DNA of 64,000 nt from Stanieria sp. NIES-3757 (GCA_002355455.1 AP017375.1:5013640-5077639); one strand, 5' to 3'; numbered from the stretch's first letter, positions 54,051 to 63,945 are shown. Notes: a model not told the origin generated them from the letters alone. Translations and numbers: made by a program.

Positions 54051-54371
54051 ATGTCTCAAAGTTATCAAGTTACAATTAATCATCAGGGAACAACCCAAAC
54101 CATAGAAGTTCCATCAGAACAAACTATTCTTCAAGCAGCTTTGGATGCGGGAATAGAATTACCTTATTCGTGTAGTGCTGGAGTTTGTACTACCTGTGCA
54201 GCCAAATTGAGTAAGGGTGAAGTCGAACAAAGTGATGGGATGGGGCTTTCTCGCGAATTACAAAGAGAAGGTTATGCTCTTTTATGTGTTTCTTATCCTC
54301 GTTCAGATATTCAATTAGTATCAGAACAAGAAGAAATGGTTTATCAAAGACAATTTGGACAACCTTCTTAA
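54051..54371 (+). CDS. Plant-type [2Fe-2S] ferredoxin
   Basis: A 106-residue ferredoxin. Cluster ligands: YSCSAGVCTTCAAKL gives C-x4-C-x2-C, with the fourth Cys in YALLCVSYPRSD. The body (YQVTINHQGTTQTIEVPSEQTILQAALDAGIELP) is family-typical. Cyanobacteria have several paralogues; the C-terminal extension after the cluster (SEQEEMVYQRQFGQPS) and the sequence do not look like the major PetF1, so a minor or specialised ferredoxin is likely. Confidence 0.93.
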   Translation: MSQSYQVTINHQGTTQTIEVPSEQTILQAALDAGIELPYSCSAGVCTTCAAKLSKGEVEQSDGMGLSRELQREGYALLCVSYPRSDIQLVSEQEEMVYQRQFGQPS

Positions 54372-54560
54372 CAGTTACCAGTTCTGAGTAATTAGTAATC
54401 AGCAAGAGAGCTTTCAGTTATCAGTTGAAGACAAAAGGGTAAAGAGTGAGCAATTAATCATCAACCATCAACAATTAACACATGAATATTATCTGATACC
54501 TAGTATTATTGTTAATAAAATCTCCTCTGCCCCGATTGCCCCTCTGCCCTGGTGTCTTCA

Positions 54561-54995
54561 TCATTCATCTTGCAAAATTGTTGCTAATGGTTCAAAAATA
54601 TCATTGGGAAGATCAAATTCTTTTGCCATTGCTTTAACAGATTTTCTAAACCAATCCTGATAATTTTCTTCTAAGTAGCTATTGAGACTGGGAGAGTCTT
54701 TGAGAATATCTTTAATTTCCTCTCGAAAATTAACTATTTCTTTTTCCCAATGTTTTTTGTTGTATTGTCTTTCTGATTCCCAGTATTTTAATTTGAGAAT
54801 ATGCTCAATCAATCTTTTAACATAGCTTCTTAAAGCTCTTTTTTCGCTTGCTCCCATATCCTCAATTGTTTCTAATAATCCTTCCCAGTCCATATTTGCT
54901 ACATCTTGGTTTTTAATCGCGATCGCTGTTTGTTCTAGCCAAAGATTGAAATCTTGATTGTATAATCTTGCTTCATTAACCATTTTGTTTATCAC
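54561..54995 (-). CDS. DUF29 domain protein
   Basis: A 144-residue protein of the DUF29 family abundant in cyanobacteria: YNQDFNLWLEQTAIAIKNQDVANMDWEGLLETIEDMGASEKRALRSYVKRLIEHILKLKYW is the family N-terminal signature (read in parts). Mostly helical, soluble. Function not established; DUF29 genes are often mobile or accessory. Start at 54995 or Met5. Confidence 0.85.
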   Translation of the reverse strand: MINKMVNEARLYNQDFNLWLEQTAIAIKNQDVANMDWEGLLETIEDMGASEKRALRSYVKRLIEHILKLKYWESERQYNKKHWEKEIVNFREEIKDILKDSPSLNSYLEENYQDWFRKSVKAMAKEFDLPNDIFEPLATILQDE

Positions 54996-55101
54996 TTCGC
55001 TTAGTTTTAGTCAAAAAAAATTGATTGAAGAAAAAGCTTTACGATCTTAGAAAGAGGAGTGAAAGTAGAGATAAAGTCTTATTCTTGCTCTACTATAAAT
55101 T

Positions 55102-55941
55102 ATGGCTTTAATTATCAACGAACCTTTAAAAATAGAAAGAATTGCGATCGCGATTGCTAATTTACCCCAGTCTTTACAAGGAAAGAAAATTGTTCAGTTT
55201 TCCGATCTACACTATGACGGAATTCGTTTATCAGAGCAATTCTTAGCTGAAGCGATCAATTTAAGTAATGAAGAAAATCCCGATCTGGTAGTATTAACAG
55301 GAGACTTTGTTACTGACGATCCCAGTCCGATTGAAAATTTAGCATTGAGGTTAAAACGTTTAACAGCTAAAACAGGTTTATATGCTTGTTTAGGTAATCA
55401 TGATTATTGTCGTCGTTATCCTAACTCTCAACAACAAATTACCAATGCACTTACAGCAGTAGATATTCAGGTACTTTGGAATGAAATTGCTTATCCTTGG
55501 GGACAAGACTTAGCTTTAGTTGGATTGGCAGATTTTTGGTCGCGAGAATTTCAACCTGAACCCGTATTTAACCAAATTGCGCCCGAAACCCCTCGAATTG
55601 TCTTATCTCATAATCCTGATTCCGCAGAAATTTTAAAACCGTGGCGAGTTGATTTACAACTTTCAGGTCATACTCATGGTGGTCAAGTAGTTATACCTGG
55701 TTATGGTGCTGCACCAATTTTATTACAGCAGATTAGAAAGACTACTCCTAAATCTATTAGTAAACATATTCCTTTTTTGCGAGAATGTTATCGAGTTGTT
55801 AAATACTGGCAATGGTCAGAAGGATGGCATCAAGTAGGTAATAATCAGTTATACGTCAATCGTGGTTTAGGAACTTATGCCCCTGGTAGACTTTTTTGTC
55901 CGCCAGAAATGACAGTGATTACCTTAGAATCAAGAGAGTAA
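55102..55941 (+). CDS. Metallophosphoesterase (YkuE-like)
   Basis: A 279-residue calcineurin-like phosphoesterase. Motifs in order: FSDLHYDG (D-x-H), VVLTGDFVTDD (GD), GNHDY (GNHD), LSHNPD and SGHTHGGQV (GHTH), the full set for a dimetal centre. No membrane helix. YkuE-like members hydrolyse lipid or nucleotide phosphates; substrate unknown. hisC begins 22 bp downstream, probably co-transcribed. Confidence 0.9.
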   Translation: MALIINEPLKIERIAIAIANLPQSLQGKKIVQFSDLHYDGIRLSEQFLAEAINLSNEENPDLVVLTGDFVTDDPSPIENLALRLKRLTAKTGLYACLGNHDYCRRYPNSQQQITNALTAVDIQVLWNEIAYPWGQDLALVGLADFWSREFQPEPVFNQIAPETPRIVLSHNPDSAEILKPWRVDLQLSGHTHGGQVVIPGYGAAPILLQQIRKTTPKSISKHIPFLRECYRVVKYWQWSEGWHQVGNNQLYVNRGLGTYAPGRLFCPPEMTVITLESRE

Positions 55942-55962
55942 ATGCTCAATGACTAAGGACTA

Positions 55963-57072
55963 ATGCGCGATCGCTTTCTATTTATTCGTTCGGATTTGGC
56001 TCAATTAGCAGCTTATGTGCCTAATCCTGGAGGAGAGGTTACGACTGCTTTAGATTGTCTTGATGCTAATGAAAGTCCCTTCGATTTACCTAGTCAATTA
56101 AAAGAGAAATTAGCTTGGCATTATCAGCAAGAGATTGCTAGCAATCGCTATCCTGATGGTTCTCATCAAGTTTTAAAAGAGTTAATTGCCCAATATGTTA
56201 ACGAGTCTGCTGAAATCGATCCTGGGTTTACCACAGATCATGTTTCGGTAGGAAATGGTTCTGATGAATTGATTCGTTCTTTGTTGATTGCTACTTGTCT
56301 AGGTGGAGAAGGTTCAATTTTAGTTGCTAACCCCACTTTTTCGATGTATGCAATCTTAGCCAAGACGTTAGGAATTCCGATTGTTAGTGTCGAACGTTTG
56401 GAAGCTGATTTTTCAATCGATTTACATTCAGCCCAAAAAGCGTTAAATTATTCTCAAAATCCGCCGATTCGGGTTGTTTTTGTGGTTCATCCCAACTCCC
56501 CTACAGGCAATGCTTTAACTCCTGCCGAAATGGATTGGTTAAGAAGCTTACCAGAAGATATTTTAGTAGTTATTGACGAAGCTTATTTTGAATTTAGTCA
56601 AACTTCTGTCGTTTCAGAACTTCAGCAACATCCTAACTGGGTTATTCTACGTACCTTTTCTAAAGCCTTTCGTTTAGCTACCCATCGAGTCGGTTATGCG
56701 ATCGCTCATCCTGAATTAATTACTGTCTTAGAAAAAGTTCGTTTACCCTACAATCTACCTGCCTTTTCTCAAGCAGCAGCCACCATAGCTTTACAACATC
56801 GTGATTTGATTTTACCTTCTGTAGCAGATCTAGTTCAAGAACGAGATAAGTTATGGCAAACTTTAGCTGAAATAGAACAGGTACAAGTTTGGCAAAGTAG
56901 TGCAAATTTCCTTTACCTAAGGTTGCAAGATCGTAATTTAGAAGAAATTGTTCAACAGCTAAAAATTCAAGGAACTGTAATTCGTCATACAGGGGGAGGA
57001 TTAAGAATTACAATTGGAACTCAAGCAGAAAACCTCAGAACTTTACAAAGATTAAAAGCGGTTATTGGTTAG
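55963..57072 (+). CDS. hisC: Histidinol-phosphate aminotransferase
   Basis: A 369-residue PLP-dependent class II aminotransferase. Marks: [51 protein letters not shown], and the PLP lysine in [19 protein letters not shown]; the phosphate-binding Arg is in [13 protein letters not shown]. It makes histidinol phosphate from imidazole-acetol phosphate and glutamate. Cyanobacteria often have more than one HisC-like paralogue, so phenylalanine/tyrosine transamination is an alternative. Confidence 0.9.
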   Translation: MRDRFLFIRSDLAQLAAYVPNPGGEVTTALDCLDANESPFDLPSQLKEKLAWHYQQEIASNRYPDGSHQVLKELIAQYVNESAEIDPGFTTDHVSVGNGSDELIRSLLIATCLGGEGSILVANPTFSMYAILAKTLGIPIVSVERLEADFSIDLHSAQKALNYSQNPPIRVVFVVHPNSPTGNALTPAEMDWLRSLPEDILVVIDEAYFEFSQTSVVSELQQHPNWVILRTFSKAFRLATHRVGYAIAHPELITVLEKVRLPYNLPAFSQAAATIALQHRDLILPSVADLVQERDKLWQTLAEIEQVQVWQSSANFLYLRLQDRNLEEIVQQLKIQGTVIRHTGGGLRITIGTQAENLRTLQRLKAVIG

Positions 57073-57096
57073 ATTGAATCTGTTCAAAAAAGATCA

Positions 57097-57124
57097 GTAG
57101 AGACGTAACATGTTACGTCTGTAC
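57097..57124. repeat. 28-bp palindromic repeat copy 4
   Basis: GTAGAGACGTAACA followed by TGTTACGTCTGTAC. The core AGACGTAACATGTTACGTCT is a perfect 20-bp palindrome, of the GTAGAGACGT...ACGTCTCTAC kind often found between cyanobacterial genes. It lies between convergent hisC and the next gene. Confidence 0.65.
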
Positions 57125-57149
57125 ACAAGCACAAATTATAATTTTAAAG

Positions 57150-57536
57150 TTAATTAGTTTCTGAGGCCAAAAATTGACGTAGTCTAATTAAACTGAAGGT
57201 TTGACCCACACTAAGAGGTAGCAAAGAAATACCTTCTAAACGAGACTGTACCCATCCTTCTCCCCAATACCATTCGTGGTAACCATCGATCCCCTTACTC
57301 AATAACAGACGCAAACAATTATCGTTGGCTACTTGTACCTGATGTTCAATTTCAATTAAACCAATCCAACTTTTATAAATTAAGCCTTCCTTAAGTTGTT
57401 GAGGTAAACCCAAAGAAAATCTTTGTGGCCACATCCACTTACTTAATTGATCGGTTTGAGTTAAACTTTCACGAATCTTTTCTTCGCTAGCTTCAAGTTC
57501 AATTCGCAAGTGACTTTGTTGAAAAGTTCCTAACAT
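57150..57536 (-). CDS. Small hypothetical protein, possibly START-like
   Basis: A 128-residue soluble protein. The order of elements (a first strand LRIELEASEEKIRESLTQTDQLSKWMWPQ, then strands with WIGLIEIEHQVQV and YHEWYWGEGWVQSRLEGISLLPLS, then a last helix) looks like an SRPBCC/START fold, but no family is certain. No signal peptide. Convergent with hisC and divergent from rph. Confidence 0.7.
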   Translation of the reverse strand: MLGTFQQSHLRIELEASEEKIRESLTQTDQLSKWMWPQRFSLGLPQQLKEGLIYKSWIGLIEIEHQVQVANDNCLRLLLSKGIDGYHEWYWGEGWVQSRLEGISLLPLSVGQTFSLIRLRQFLASETN

Positions 57537-57679
57537 GGTGGTAACAATTAATGTTTATCTCTATAGGTCATTTTAAAAATTAATTTTTGTCTTGGTTATT
57601 GAGGTAATACAAAAAAACCGTTTTAAAACTTAGCTAATAAGCTAAACTGAGAACTTGGCAAACTTGTTTGAGGTAAATT

Positions 57680-58402
57680 ATGTCTTGGCAACGCCCAGAT
57701 GGACGAAAATTGGATCAAATGCGTTCTCTTGTGTTCCAATGTGACTTTACTTCTTCTCCTGCTGCTTCTGTTTTAACTAATTGGGGAAAGACAAAGGTTC
57801 TTTGTACTGCTAGTATTAAACCAGGAGTACCCAAATTTCTAATCGATAGTGGACAGGGATGGTTAACTGCCGAATATAGAATGCTTCCTAGTGCAACTGT
57901 ACCACGTCAACAACGAGAATGGCTCAAATTGTCTGGACGTACTCAAGAAATTCAAAGATTAATTGGTAGAAGTTTACGCGCTGCGATCGATCTTAAAGCA
58001 CTTGGAGAAAGAACGATTACTATTGATGCAGATGTCTTGCAAGCCGATGCAGGAACTCGTACCGCTTCGATTACGGGAGGTTATGTTGCCTTAACCCAAG
58101 CAATTAATAAGTTATTGGCACAAAAAGAACTTCAATCATCTCCCATGGTATCTCCTGTAGCTGCGGTTTCGGTTGGTTTAATTGAAGGAGAAGCTTTTTT
58201 AGATTTAGACTATCCTGAAGATGTGGCTGCTAATGTAGATTTTAATGTAGTGATGAATGGTAACTTCGATTTAATTGAAGTACAAGGTACAGCAGAATCA
58301 GGTAGTTTTTCTCGCCCACAAATGAATCAAATGTTGGATTTAGCAGAAAAAGGTATTCAAGAATTATTGGCATTGCAACAACAAGTAATAAGTAATAAGT
58401 AA
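57680..58402 (+). CDS. rph: Ribonuclease PH
   Basis: A 240-residue phosphorolytic 3' exoribonuclease that trims tRNA precursors. Marks: [77 protein letters not shown] and VDFNVVMNG. The last codons (VISNK and the stop) lie inside the heptamer repeat TAATAAG, so the C-terminus has been formed by repeat DNA. Confidence 0.95.
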   Translation: MSWQRPDGRKLDQMRSLVFQCDFTSSPAASVLTNWGKTKVLCTASIKPGVPKFLIDSGQGWLTAEYRMLPSATVPRQQREWLKLSGRTQEIQRLIGRSLRAAIDLKALGERTITIDADVLQADAGTRTASITGGYVALTQAINKLLAQKELQSSPMVSPVAAVSVGLIEGEAFLDLDYPEDVAANVDFNVVMNGNFDLIEVQGTAESGSFSRPQMNQMLDLAEKGIQELLALQQQVISNK

Positions 58403-58425
58403 TAAATAATAAATAATAAATAATA
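58386..58425. repeat. Heptamer tandem repeat overlapping the rph stop
   Basis: TAATAAG twice, TAATAAA three times and TAATA. The rph stop codon is the TAA at 58400-58402. The heptamer is the same as at 609-636. Confidence 0.75.
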
Positions 58426-58455
58426 TTTTTTCACTTTATATAAAATATTATTTAT

Positions 58456-58490
58456 GAAACAAGGAAACAAGGAAACAAGGAAACAAGGAA
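58456..58490. repeat. Octamer tandem repeat (GAAACAAG)x4
   Basis: Four perfect copies of an 8-bp unit plus GAA lie between rph and priA. The unit length of 8 sets it apart from the heptamers around it. Confidence 0.8.
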
Positions 58491-58547
58491 CTCTATCAAT
58501 TTTCTTTTAAGAGCAATCTTAATTTTAAAAAATTAATAGACTAGTTT

Positions 58548-61157
58548 TTAATCAATATTCATTGGATCGACATCAATAACCATGCTTACTGATTGAGAAC
58601 AAAGAGAACGTAATTGATTTAAATCGGGTAAATTTTCTTTTTCATCAGCAGCAAACTTGATTAAAATTTGCCAGCGATAACGACGAGCAACTCTCCTAAT
58701 ACTAGCAGGTGCAGGCCCTAAAATCTGAGTTTGAGAACTTAATAAACTAATACATTGTTCCGCAACAATTTCGGCAGTTTGTTGTACTTCCCTTTCTTCT
58801 ACTCCACTGAATTTAATTAAAATTAAATTGCCATAGGGAGGATAATTTAATTCTGCTCTTTGTTGCAATTCAGTATTACTAAAACTCACATAATCATGAG
58901 CTTGAACTGCTTGAATCACGGGATGTTCTGGTGAATAAGTTTGAATAATAACTCTACCTGCTTCTTCTCCTCTGCCTGCCCTTCCTGCGACTTGAGTTAA
59001 AGTTTGAAAAGCTCTTTCTCCAGCGCGATAATCTGAACGATGCAATAAACCATCCGCAGCAACTACTCCGACTACAGTTACTCCTGCTAGATCTAATCCC
59101 TTAGTCAACATTTGGGTACCAACCAAGATATCTGCTTCACCCGCAGCAAAACGCGCTAAAAGTTGACGGTGTGCGCCTTTAGTTCTAGTTGTATCACTAT
59201 CAAAACGGATACATTCGAGATCGGGAAAAAGTTTATTTAATTCCTGAGTAACTTTTTGAGTACCACTACCAAAAAATTTGAGATAAGGAGATTCGCATTC
59301 AGGGCATTGCTTGGGTTGCAACGAAACATAATTACAGTAGTGACAACGCAGTAGGGGCGTTGCACCTTCATGGGTATAATGATAGGAAAGGGAAACATCG
59401 CAATGAGGACATTCGACTACATAGCCACAACTACGACAAGAAACAAAGGTACTGTGTCCCCTTCTAGGAATAAATAAAATACCTTGTTGCCCTCGTTGTT
59501 TCATAGTTATCAAGGCGGATTGAAGAGATTTACTAAAAATCGAACGATTACCCCGATTTAATTCTTCTCGTAAATCAACTATTTTTATGGATGGGAAAGG
59601 GCGTGCCTCAATTCTTTCTGGTAGAGATAAATATAATAATTTCTCGCTTGGTAAGGGTGCATCACCATGCGCGGATACGTTCACCCAACTTTCTAGAGAA
59701 GGTGTTGCCGAACCTAAAATTAGGGGACAATCTTCTAGTTGCGATCGCAGTTGAGCAACTTTTCTAGCATGATAGGTGGGAATGGGAGAGGTTTGTTTGA
59801 AACTGGAGTCGTGTTCTTCATCAAGTACAATTAAACCTAGATTTGGTAAGGGAGCAAAAATAGCCGAACGAGTACCGATGACTACCTGGGGTTCTCCTTG
59901 AATCATTTGTCGCCAAGTATCATAACGTTCTCCATCAGACAAGGCACTGTGATAAACACAAACTTGTTCGCCAAAACGAGCGCGAAAACGATCTGTGAGT
60001 TGGGGAGTTAAACCAATTTCAGGAACTAAAACTAACGCAGATTTACCTGCTGCTAAAATTGGCGCGATCGCTTGTAAGTAGACTTCTGTTTTTCCCGAAC
60101 CTGTTACTCCATGTAGTAATACTTCAGCCGTTCCCTCTATGTTATTAATAGTTGCTAGAGCTTTGGCTTGGGCTTGATTAAGTTGTTTAGGAATGTCTGG
60201 TAATTGAGCAATTCCTTGTTCTTTTCTTAATATTTCTCGTTCTGATAAAGCGACATAGCCCTTATCTGCTAATTTCTTAACTGTCGTTGAGGTAGTACGA
60301 CACATTTGGATCAATTCTGTCAGCCAAATTTCTCCACCGTTATTTTTCAGGATTTGTAAAATTTCTCTTTGACGAGTAGTGAGATCGAGCAGGAAATTAT
60401 CATTAATCAGTGTAACTGCCGTTTTTAATTTAGCTTGAATAGGTCGAGGAGGTTCAAGATAACTTTCGATCCAACCACGTTTACCTAATTCCCTAATCCC
60501 TCTAATCGCACCTTTGACTTGATTTTTTAGATAGTTAACGCTGTAATCTCCTTCTGCTTGATTTTGCAGTAATCGTAAAATCTTTCCTGCGACTACACTA
60601 CAAAAGGTTTCTGCACCTGAAGGAATTGATTCTGGTTTGAGACGAATTCTTCGTTGCGATCGCTCTAATAAGCCAGGAGGAAGTGCTACCCTAATTACAC
60701 TCATCAAATCACTACAGTAATATTGGGCTACCTGCTGAAGTAATTGCCAATAAGATTGGGGAAAAAAACCTGAAGTGATTACGTCCTCTACTGGACGAAT
60801 ACGACTTAATTCTAAATCTATTGGTGGTAAATGACAAAGCCTAATGGCAATACCGCCAATAATTTGCGCCCCAAAAGGCACACTGAGGATATCTCCTAGA
60901 TTTACTATTAAATCCGATGGTAAGGAATAAGTGTATAAACCTTGGATACCTGGGCAATCTACTAAAACTTCCACCCATTGTGGTTGATTGGATCCAGTTT
61001 GATAAAGTTTAGTCTCTTCTGCTACAAAAGTTACTGCTTTGTTTGATGAAGATCTAAAAGCAGTATTCGCTTCGACTGCATCAATTATCTGTGCCGAATA
61101 GTTACTTAGTGGTTCAGAATCCACCTCATAAGAGCGAGAAATTTGATTACTTTCCAC
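58548..61157 (-). CDS. priA: Primosomal protein N' (PriA helicase)
   Basis: An 869-residue replication-restart helicase. N-terminal 3'-DNA-binding domain (VEVLVDCPGIQGLYTYSLP), a winged-helix segment, the helicase core with Walker A GVTGSGKTEVYLQ, Walker B LIVLDEEHDSSFKQ, and GSATPSLES. Zinc cysteines: CRSCGYVVECPHCDVSL and CHYCNYVSLQPKQCPEC. Motifs V/VI: GTQMLTKGLDLAGVTVVG and QVAGRAGRG. It is longer than E. coli PriA (732), mostly through an N-terminal extension of about 60 residues and the linker. Confidence 0.93.
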   Translation of the reverse strand: MESNQISRSYEVDSEPLSNYSAQIIDAVEANTAFRSSSNKAVTFVAEETKLYQTGSNQPQWVEVLVDCPGIQGLYTYSLPSDLIVNLGDILSVPFGAQIIGGIAIRLCHLPPIDLELSRIRPVEDVITSGFFPQSYWQLLQQVAQYYCSDLMSVIRVALPPGLLERSQRRIRLKPESIPSGAETFCSVVAGKILRLLQNQAEGDYSVNYLKNQVKGAIRGIRELGKRGWIESYLEPPRPIQAKLKTAVTLINDNFLLDLTTRQREILQILKNNGGEIWLTELIQMCRTTSTTVKKLADKGYVALSEREILRKEQGIAQLPDIPKQLNQAQAKALATINNIEGTAEVLLHGVTGSGKTEVYLQAIAPILAAGKSALVLVPEIGLTPQLTDRFRARFGEQVCVYHSALSDGERYDTWRQMIQGEPQVVIGTRSAIFAPLPNLGLIVLDEEHDSSFKQTSPIPTYHARKVAQLRSQLEDCPLILGSATPSLESWVNVSAHGDAPLPSEKLLYLSLPERIEARPFPSIKIVDLREELNRGNRSIFSKSLQSALITMKQRGQQGILFIPRRGHSTFVSCRSCGYVVECPHCDVSLSYHYTHEGATPLLRCHYCNYVSLQPKQCPECESPYLKFFGSGTQKVTQELNKLFPDLECIRFDSDTTRTKGAHRQLLARFAAGEADILVGTQMLTKGLDLAGVTVVGVVAADGLLHRSDYRAGERAFQTLTQVAGRAGRGEEAGRVIIQTYSPEHPVIQAVQAHDYVSFSNTELQQRAELNYPPYGNLILIKFSGVEEREVQQTAEIVAEQCISLLSSQTQILGPAPASIRRVARRYRWQILIKFAADEKENLPDLNQLRSLCSQSVSMVIDVDPMNID

Positions 61158-61761
61158 CGTAAATTAAGACGCTCAAGCCTGACTAAAGATATTATCTTAC
61201 CTTATTCTTGTTCTATCTTTTTCTGACTAATCAATCCCAAGTTTTGTTATTTATAAAACAATGGTCTTTTGATTAATTATTAAGTTTTTTTACTCTTCGC
61301 ATAAAAAAGACTTTATTCCTTGGAGTAATCAATGGCTGGATAAATTAAATCAATCTGACGTAGCCATAAAACCACGGCAAATTATTTGTTCCTTTCTGAT
61401 CATTCCAGCCTTTTTTAAATCTCAAGATCGTCAAAGTAAGATGTCAGTTTAATTATCATTTTGTAACCATCTAAACAAAAGCAGAAGTTACTTTTGGTAC
61501 TCTGAAGATGTACTTTGTTGATTAGACTGGTTTACCCTAAATAAACATAAAAATAACCATTAAAATCTTAAGAAAAAATTTATTTTTAGGGAAAACTTCA
61601 CTAATAACTAGATAGTATTCTTAACCATTAAAATCTTTTACCAAAAATCTGCCCTTAATTAAACATAGTAAATATCTCAATTAAAATAGCCGTTTTTGAA
61701 AACAAGTTCGCTTGATTAACTTTACTGTTAATTAGCAATAGCCAAAATTACACATAAAATC
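61158..61761. other. Long spacer between priA and the sigma factor gene
   Basis: About 600 bases holding two divergent promoters. The one repeat seen is AACCATTAAAATCTT at 61555-61569 and again at 61623-61637; the same sequence also occurs upstream of glnA. No reading frame recognised. Confidence 0.5.
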
Positions 61762-62868
61762 ATGAACGTAACAAAATTAACAGAATACGATTTTAATCCT
61801 GACGCTACCCTAGATCCTAGTCCATTAGATGCAGATTTTAAACAAGTTGAAGTCGAATTTTCTGCTGAATCAGAAGAATTTGGAGAAAGTCCAACTTCTA
61901 GTTATCGCAAAAGTTATATAGATGATAATATTGGCGCGTTTTTTAAAGAAATGGCTCGTTATCCATTACTTAAACCAGAAGAAGAAGTGGAATTAGCCAA
62001 TTGCGTTAAAGTAATGGTACAAGCAGAAGAAATACGGCAACAATTAAAAGAACAATTAAACAGACAACCAACAAAAGAAGAGTGGGCAAAAGCACTTCAA
62101 TTAGAGTCTATTCGTCAATTAGAAAATCGATTATATCGAGGTCGAGTTGCTAAAAGAAAAATGATTCGTTCTAATTTAAGATTAGTAGTTTCGATCGCAA
62201 AAAGATATTTAAATCGGGGAGTTCCTTTTTTAGATTTAATTCAAGAAGGTGCAATTGGATTAAATAGAGCTACAGAAAAATTCGATCCCAATAAAGGTTA
62301 TAAATTTTCTACTTATGCTTATTGGTGGATTCGTCAAGCAATTACAAGAACAATTGCTAATGATGCGCGTACAATTCGTTTACCAATTCATATTGTTGAA
62401 AAGCTCAATAAACTTAAAAAAGCACAACGAAATCTTAAACAACAATTACAACGAAATCCTAATGAACAAGAATTAGCTGAAGAATTAAATGTTTCTTTAT
62501 CTCAATTACGTCAGTTGTTAGAATTGCGCCGTCAATCTTTATCTCTCAATCATCGAGTAGGCAAGGCAGAAGATACGGAGTTAGTAGATTTACTCGAAGA
62601 TAGTGAATTGCAATTACCAGAAGAGCGTATGAGTGAGGCGATGATGCGTCAAGAAATTTCTACTGTCTTGAGTGATGTTTTGACAGAAAGAGAAAAAGAC
62701 GTAATTTCTCTACGTTATGGATTAGCAACTAATCAGCCTTATACCTTAGAAGAAGTGGGGGGAATGTTTAATCTCTCGCGCGAAAGAGTTCGTCAGATTC
62801 AAAGTAAAGCAATGCGAAAATTGCGTCGTCCCCAAGTAGCTCGTCGTTTGAAAGGATGGTTAAATTGA
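61762..62868 (+). CDS. Group 2 sigma-70 factor
   Basis: A 368-residue RpoD-related sigma factor. Region 1.2 (SYIDDNIGAFFKEMARYPLLKPEEEVELA), region 2 (NLRLVVSIAKRYLNRGVPFLDLIQEGAIGLNRATEKFDPNKGYKFSTYAYWWIRQAITR read in parts), regions 3 and 4.2 (YTLEEVGGMFNLSRERVRQIQSKAMRKLRRP) are complete. The long region 1.1 of primary sigma is absent, which marks a non-essential group 2 factor (SigB-E class). Which one I cannot tell. The long upstream spacer fits complex regulation. Confidence 0.9.
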   Translation: MNVTKLTEYDFNPDATLDPSPLDADFKQVEVEFSAESEEFGESPTSSYRKSYIDDNIGAFFKEMARYPLLKPEEEVELANCVKVMVQAEEIRQQLKEQLNRQPTKEEWAKALQLESIRQLENRLYRGRVAKRKMIRSNLRLVVSIAKRYLNRGVPFLDLIQEGAIGLNRATEKFDPNKGYKFSTYAYWWIRQAITRTIANDARTIRLPIHIVEKLNKLKKAQRNLKQQLQRNPNEQELAEELNVSLSQLRQLLELRRQSLSLNHRVGKAEDTELVDLLEDSELQLPEERMSEAMMRQEISTVLSDVLTEREKDVISLRYGLATNQPYTLEEVGGMFNLSRERVRQIQSKAMRKLRRPQVARRLKGWLN

Positions 62869-62904
62869 CAGTTAGTTATTAGTCATTTGTTATCTGTCAT
62901 TGGT
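62869..62904. repeat. Degenerate heptamer repeat
   Basis: Five 7-bp units in phase, read as GTTAGTT-type steps: TTATTAG, TCATTTG, TTATCTG, TCATTGG and TTAATTT, directly after the sigma-factor stop. Weak STRR. Confidence 0.45.
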
Positions 62905-63008
62905 TAATTTGCTTGCGCTCAACCTGCTTTTGGAGTCGCGCTAGTATTCTAATTAAACAATGAGTAATTATCAATGACTAAAATTTCACCTAGCTAACCG
63001 CAAATCAG

Positions 63009-63509
63009 ATGAAGTAATACATCCGCTCTGCTAATCCTGATGATGTTGAGGAAATTTTTGGTTTGATTCAGGCTTTAGCAGAATACGAAAAGCTCTCTCA
63101 TTCAGTTACAGGAAATCCTGACGCTTTGGGAGAGCATTTGTTTGGCAATCGTCCCTATGCCGAAGCTATTGTAGCTCAGTGGCAGGATAAAATTGTTGGT
63201 TTTGCCTTATTTTTTCTCAACTATTCAACTTTTTTAACCAAACCTGGTATTTATTTAGAAGATCTGTTTGTTTTACCGCCCTATCGTCGTCAAGGTATTG
63301 CTAAAGCAATGTTGAGTTATCTAGGACAATTAGCTGTAGCCAGAGATTTAGGGCGTTTGGAGTGGAGTGTCTTGGATTGGAATCAAAGTGCAATTTCGTT
63401 TTATCAACAAATGGGAGCTACAGTTTTACCTGATTGGAGAATTTGTCGGGTTACGGGTGAGGCATTGAATAATTTAGCTACTATAAATAGTGAAGAGAGT
63501 TTGTTGTAA
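63009..63509 (+). pseudogene. GNAT acetyltransferase interrupted at codon 3
   Basis: The natural start appears to be the ATG at 63009: the frame reads MK-stop-YIRSANPDDVEEIFGLIQALAEYEKL, the usual GNAT opening, with TAA at 63015-63017. From there it is open to 63509. A TTG at 63063 could give a 148-residue product lacking the first strand and half of helix 1. The acetyl-CoA loop is intact (PPYRRQGIAKAMLSYL), as are GIYLEDLFV and LEWSVLDWNQSAISFYQQMGA. It resembles diamine/spermidine N-acetyltransferases. Either a recently disabled gene or one using a non-ATG start. Confidence 0.7.
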
Positions 63510-63714
63510 CTGCGGTCTTATTTCTTAGCTTTGCTCAGACATGGCGCAATTACAAAACAGTATTGCTTAGTCACAATAAAATTTTGTTTCTTAATTTATT
63601 TAAAAAAAAGTTAAAAATTTAGTAAAAATTAATAAAGTTTCCTAATTATGCAAGTAATTTAAGGAACTATGAGAAGCAAATTAAGAGCTTAAATTTAATA
63701 CATCGATATAATAC

Positions 63715-63945
63715 ATGAACATGGCTAACCAAGCTTTGATTTTAGTAGGATATCAAAATGATTATTTGGGTAAAAATGGGATCTTACATCACGTAGTTGA
63801 GGAATCTTCTAAACTTAATAATGTAATTTCCAATACGGTAGAATTAATTCAAAACCTGCCTGATTCAATTTTAATTGTTTCCACACCCATCACTTTTACA
63901 GCGTTATCGTCAATTGGTAGAAAGTCTGCGAGAAATAGTTTTTAA
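63715..63945 (+). pseudogene. Truncated isochorismatase-like gene
   Basis: The frame begins MNMANQALILVGYQNDYLGKNGILHHVVEESSK, the family start of cysteine hydrolases of the isochorismatase fold; Asp16 of the catalytic triad is present. It continues through LIVSTPITFT, where about 60 residues of homology end; a further 15 unrelated codons lead to a stop at 63945. The Lys and Cys of the triad and two thirds of the protein are missing. The sequence after the break codes, one frame over, for a PAS domain. Confidence 0.65.
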
